A stretch of DNA of 64,000 nucleotides, taken from positions 1 to 64,000 of the forward strand of contig WIXG01000059.1 in assembly GCA_009869945.1 (NCBI GenBank), written 5' to 3'. The notes beneath the pieces are model-generated. The model was not told the origin of the DNA. It saw only the letters and a list, made by a program, of their open reading frames with translations, and made no database searches. Shown here one piece after another: positions 60,195 through 64,000 of this stretch. Origin of the DNA: Mesaphorura yosii (lineage: Eukaryota; Arthropoda; Collembola; Poduromorpha; Tullbergiidae). The position numbers and the translations under genes are program-made. Position 1 is the first letter of the stretch; the number at the start of each line of letters is the position of its first letter.

Positions 60195-62593
60195 CTGACG
60201 GTACACGTTGCATTTCTAGTATATCAATCTCAAAGGTTATTATTTCAATTTGTTTTCGTAATTGTTCACTATTCATATCAAGCCTGTGGCCCTACCACGT
60301 TTGCATGACCCTGATGACGATAGCGACAACGCAAATCGAGAGGCACAAATGGAAGGAAAGTTTTGAGTTAGCCTGTTTTCTGTTTATGTTTTGCAGTCAG
60401 CCTTTCTCCTTTGATTTTATTTATAGATTTTAATGTATTGAACTACTTTTCTCTGTGAGCTGCAATTGGAAATAGGGTTCCATAAATAGACACGTAAACA
60501 AGATCTGTATGGGACATTGTTTTTGTATGGAACGAGCAATCGCTAGAGCTAAGCCAATTAGCTCGACACTGCAAGTCACAAATCGCGACTAGAGGAATGT
60601 ATGTGAAGGAAAAGCTATTGGGAAAGACGCACGTAGTTTTCCTTTCAGGAATACATAGCCGGTGCCGCAGAACTAGCACAGTGGAAATATAGCATTCCAT
60701 CCGCACACATGTAGGAATCAATTCTACCAGAAAGGACAGAAGCAAGTGAGTACGACCTCAGACACTGCTCTTGCTGTGGCTTTGTACGCTCCTATGCTCT
60801 TCATGTCATCAGATTGAAAGTTATGATTGGCGGCGGCATGGAACTTACACTCCTTTTCAGTATTGACACGGAGCCTTGCCGTTTCACTTTTGCAGTCTAA
60901 TTTCACAAACCATTATGTTAAAGTAATCAAATCTGTTGCGGCACGTGCCGAGTTAATTTAATCAATGCCAGTTTAAGTGAATGAATGAATGAATACGATA
61001 TTAAAAAGGTAGAGCGAGTCGGTGTTTCTGAATGAAATGAGATTGCAGCACAACACAATCATAATAATCAACATGAGCACGTCAGTCAAGGAAAAATTTG
61101 CGTCAACTCGAGCTGTGTGTTGTTGTTCAGAATTTATGAATAAGAATTGCACACAAACGCATGCTTTCTGCGACTTCACTTATCAGACATTATAAATAGA
61201 CATTCAACAGGTACGGGGTACCTACAAAGTAAAATCTGTGCGCTTCGGTAAACCAAGTCACTCGGTAGAAGTGGAAGGACCGTGGCTGCTTGACGTGCGT
61301 GGCTCGTGGCTCTTGATCTAGCGTAGATGGTGCGAGAGACCTTCCTCCACGTTTCTAGTTTCAAAAGTGAAACAGCGGAATAGCGTAGAATGAATCCCGA
61401 GAAATGAGAGGAACTTGCTCTACGCTGTTGTGTACAAACGATGTTTCAATGGCCAGAAGCAAGGTCTTACGTTCTCCTGTTGGCAATATGTGAAACTTCA
61501 AGTTGCCTTGCCTATACTCTTATCTATGCTGGAATAATCTCCGGTACTTAATTTCCAAGCTCGTGCAAAGTTGCGACCAAACGATGCTTGCGTTGTCTGG
61601 GATTTCAGGCTTTGAAGCTATGTGGACGAGTAAAGTTATGTGTCGTTGAGCAGTGCTTCTGCAGGCAGACAAGTGTGACTTTGTGCTATTAGCATAGATA
61701 AAAATAAACCGGGAATCAAGAAAATCATCACGTCATTCGCCCGTGTGTAATCAACACATCCGACGTTCGGTCAAACGACTACGCAATTTCTAAATAAAAC
61801 TGTCACATAACAATTTTTTTTCATTTCAGACCTATTTTAACAGTTTAAACCGGCTATTTTCATTCGTGCTGCGTACAAAACAACCTCGATTGACGTAGGA
61901 TCTCGCTTAACGAACTAAACCTGGATATTAAATACGCACAAATCTCTCTGAATGGAAAACGAGTAACGCGTGACTGCTTTTGTGGTGCTTCCTGCTTCAC
62001 AAAATGCCAAGAGAAAAATCTAGTCGTCGCTCATTCATTTAAGAAGACGTCGAAAGACTAACGGATTGTTTCCGCGCCGTCTCTAGAATAATCTTAACTT
62101 TTGCGAAATGATTGCGAAAGTTGAATTTGCAGACTTCTCTGGAAAATTGGATATCACATGACAAACGAATAACGCTGTTTAATTAGCCAGTCGATATTTA
62201 CAAAGAACACATTATTTCACTGGGTTGGTAGATTCTCCGAACCCGATTGCAATCGGTTAACACATTTTTTGGAAGAGAGACATAGATGGAAATTGTACCG
62301 AAACGACAGGTAGCTTCAGGAGCGATTGCCAGCTCATGCACAGAAGAGAGAAAAAGAATGACAATATTTTCAAAAACTGCGTAAGTGACTGCATAAAGAG
62401 ACAGAGTCATGAAAAATGTGAACTCATCGTTGCTACGTCAACAATGAAAGAAATAACAGAAGCGTAATGCAGACTACTTTCAGCGTTACCTTCAGTCCAA
62501 TTACAAGTTACAATTTGTTATTAGGTTGAGAATTAAGGTAACCAAAAAGAGAAGTGGAATCAAAAGAGAGCACATTTTATGCGTACATAACAG
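60195..62593. other. Intergenic, nothing recognised
   Basis: No gene seen on either strand. A short GAAT repeat (tgaatgaatgaatgaat) lies near 60977. Short frames at 60443-60906 have no family similarity. Confidence 0.45.
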
Positions 62594-62785
62594 ATGAAAG
62601 CAGTCATCGTGCTCATCTGTGCCGTGGTAATTGTTATGGTTGACGGACTGTATGTGGGACGAACAGATCTTGTCTCAGATACAATTTAACAAATAATAAC
62701 CAAACAAAAGCGTGCCTCCAAGAGTCTCGGCCGCCTCAGACTGCAGTATGAACTCCTTGCGCATAGAAACACAATGAAAGCACTA
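62594..62785 (+). CDS. Candidate small secreted-peptide gene
   Basis: An ATG directly after an acceptor (cataacag) opens a clean signal peptide, MKAVIVLICAVVIVMVDG. A donor-like AAG|GTAACC 56 bases upstream suggests a 5' UTR intron like that of the AKH gene. Unspliced, the frame ends after 31 residues (DLVSDTI). A strong internal donor (CT|GTATGT) and later acceptors (cctcag or ctgcag) would instead add a short tail such as LLQYELLAHRNTMKALSK, ending near 62785. AATAAA follows near 62788. Which splice form is real cannot be decided, and I recognise no peptide family. Confidence 0.35.
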
Positions 62786-64000
62786 AGTAAATAAACAACT
62801 TGTTGCAAATGAATGGAAGAACCCTCTTGCTCAGACCCTGAACGTAAATACTACTCACTACGTGGTGGTGAATGTACGTTCCCAAAAGTCAAATATTCTA
62901 AATAATTCAAATCAATGACATTCTAAATACCAACCCAAAGTGTTCAGACGCCGACCATTTCATAATTTTAATGAGCAGAATCAAAACACGCGATAATTAG
63001 AGGACCACTGAACGAGCAAACGTGTCTTGTGCCCATTTGCACATAATCCGCAACTCATGTACTCAGTCGCTCGTTTGTTCTCCGCTCAGTACCCAAAGTG
63101 AGGCGCGTGGGTGAAACACTACTAAACTGCATAATTCATTCACTGCTCGCGAGTTGAAAATGGCAACAACTTGCAAATTGTTGCTTCACTCGCACCTAAC
63201 CCAAATTGTGCCATGGATCGAGTCAAAATTTTGGCAATAACGAGCACAATAATGAAATTACTCCTTTTACATCGCACACTGCAACAATGCCGTAATTCAA
63301 TTAATGCAAACAGAAATGATTTATCGACGTTTTGTACATGATAAGACAAATGTTCTCTTAATGCAAGATTCGTAATTTATTTCAATTACGGGATGCAGTG
63401 TAATTGAGATGTAAATTGTCCCTGCCTATTTTGATGGCGAGATTGTGCAATGAAACAATGGGACAAGCCTCTTTGCCTTCGCATTGCTTTGCGAGACCAT
63501 AAACCATGCATGATGCATTGTGCGCAAGCACAATTTAGAATGCTTTCTCGCGGCACGTTTGAACAAGAATAAATTAGGCACAACATTTTGTCACTTTCCA
63601 CCGACCTTCTACAAAACCAAAATATGACTAGTGCAAGGCCTTTGAAGTCACGCTGAAATCAGCGTGCGGCTACTTTGCTACCGGTCATTGTGTTGTGTCG
63701 CGAATTAGCAATGGATACACGTAGGCCGCGGATGCGTGCTTGAAATCTGATGTGAGTCCGTAACAATGACAAATATTGTGAAGTGACGGTAGTTGTGACA
63801 TGATCTCGTGTTCAGCGACCGTCTCTTGGTTTACTGTTCACGCTCGCGTGATCTGAGATCAAGTTATTAAGATGTCTGTGTAATGATTCCGAGATAAACA
63901 CGCAGAAGTCCTACTGCTCTGAGAAGAAATGCACTGACACATAAATTTAATTAAAAAACTGATGATGCATGCGTGATTCAGGCCTCATTAAATTGGACCT
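62786..64000. other. Intergenic to the window end
   Basis: A/T-rich DNA with no recognised gene, RNA or repeat. Short minus-strand frames at 63140-63349 and 63386-63601 lack motifs. Confidence 0.45.

Noticed and set aside
1-64000. Retroviral, LTR, Polinton-like or CRISPR content
   Set aside because: No reverse transcriptase, integrase, capsid or envelope-like frame, no paired long direct repeats and no regularly spaced repeats were noticed on either strand.

Overview
This window is metazoan nuclear DNA. It holds multi-exon genes with short introns (mostly 55-130 bases, GT-AG), AATAAA polyadenylation signals and AT-rich intergenic DNA. A precursor for an adipokinetic hormone / red pigment-concentrating hormone type octapeptide (QVNFSPSW followed by Gly-Lys-Arg) points to a protostome and most probably an arthropod. 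The octapeptide is close to the branchiopod crustacean form, but I cannot fix the species. I see no bacterial genes, CRISPR array, or retroviral, LTR or Polinton-like copy. The exon joins given here were worked out by hand from splice sites, reading-frame phase and family similarity. Phases close exactly for all the main genes.

Layout: 0.1-1.3 kb (-) a GPI-anchored Ly6/quiver-like protein. 6.6-10.4 kb (+) a long thymine DNA glycosylase (TDG), with probable 5' UTR sequence upstream. 13.3-14.4 kb (+) a second Ly6/uPAR-type protein. 15.7-16.9 kb (+) splicing factor PRPF38A, converging on 17.5-18.6 kb (-) a mitochondrial NIPSNAP. 20.1-20.4 kb (+) the AKH/RPCH neuropeptide gene with TATA box and 5' UTR intron. 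22.5-27.0 kb (+) a SPATA1 homologue with a very long disordered insert. 28.1-29.2 kb (-) TRIR (C19orf43), head-to-head with 30.0-36.9 kb (+) CABIN1, the HIRA-complex scaffold. 37.2-38.4 kb (-) a CCDC42-type axonemal/sperm coiled-coil protein. 44.6-46.9 kb (+) RALGPS, a Ral GEF with a PH domain, converging on 47.5-48.4 kb (-) a RING-CH ubiquitin ligase segment. The RING-CH segment is probably the 3' end of the 7-transmembrane EGF gene at 48.9-50.7 kb (-). 53.2-55.4 kb (-) a CUB-serine protease with trypsin specificity. 56.2-56.8 kb (-) a TMEM230-type membrane protein.

The last 6 kb is almost gene-free. It carries an inverted-repeat MITE-like element (59.7-60.2 kb) and a candidate tiny secreted-peptide gene near 62.6 kb. 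The genes form no pathway or operon. They are ordinary, closely packed animal genes in mixed orientations with several convergent and one tight divergent pair. SPATA1 and CCDC42 both suggest that flagellated sperm or cilia are retained.

The points most worth a second look are: the probable EGF-7TM-RING-CH single protein; the variant AKH/RPCH peptide; the short secreted-peptide candidate; the MITE; the GC-AG intron in PRPF38A; and the long lineage-specific extensions of TDG and SPATA1.
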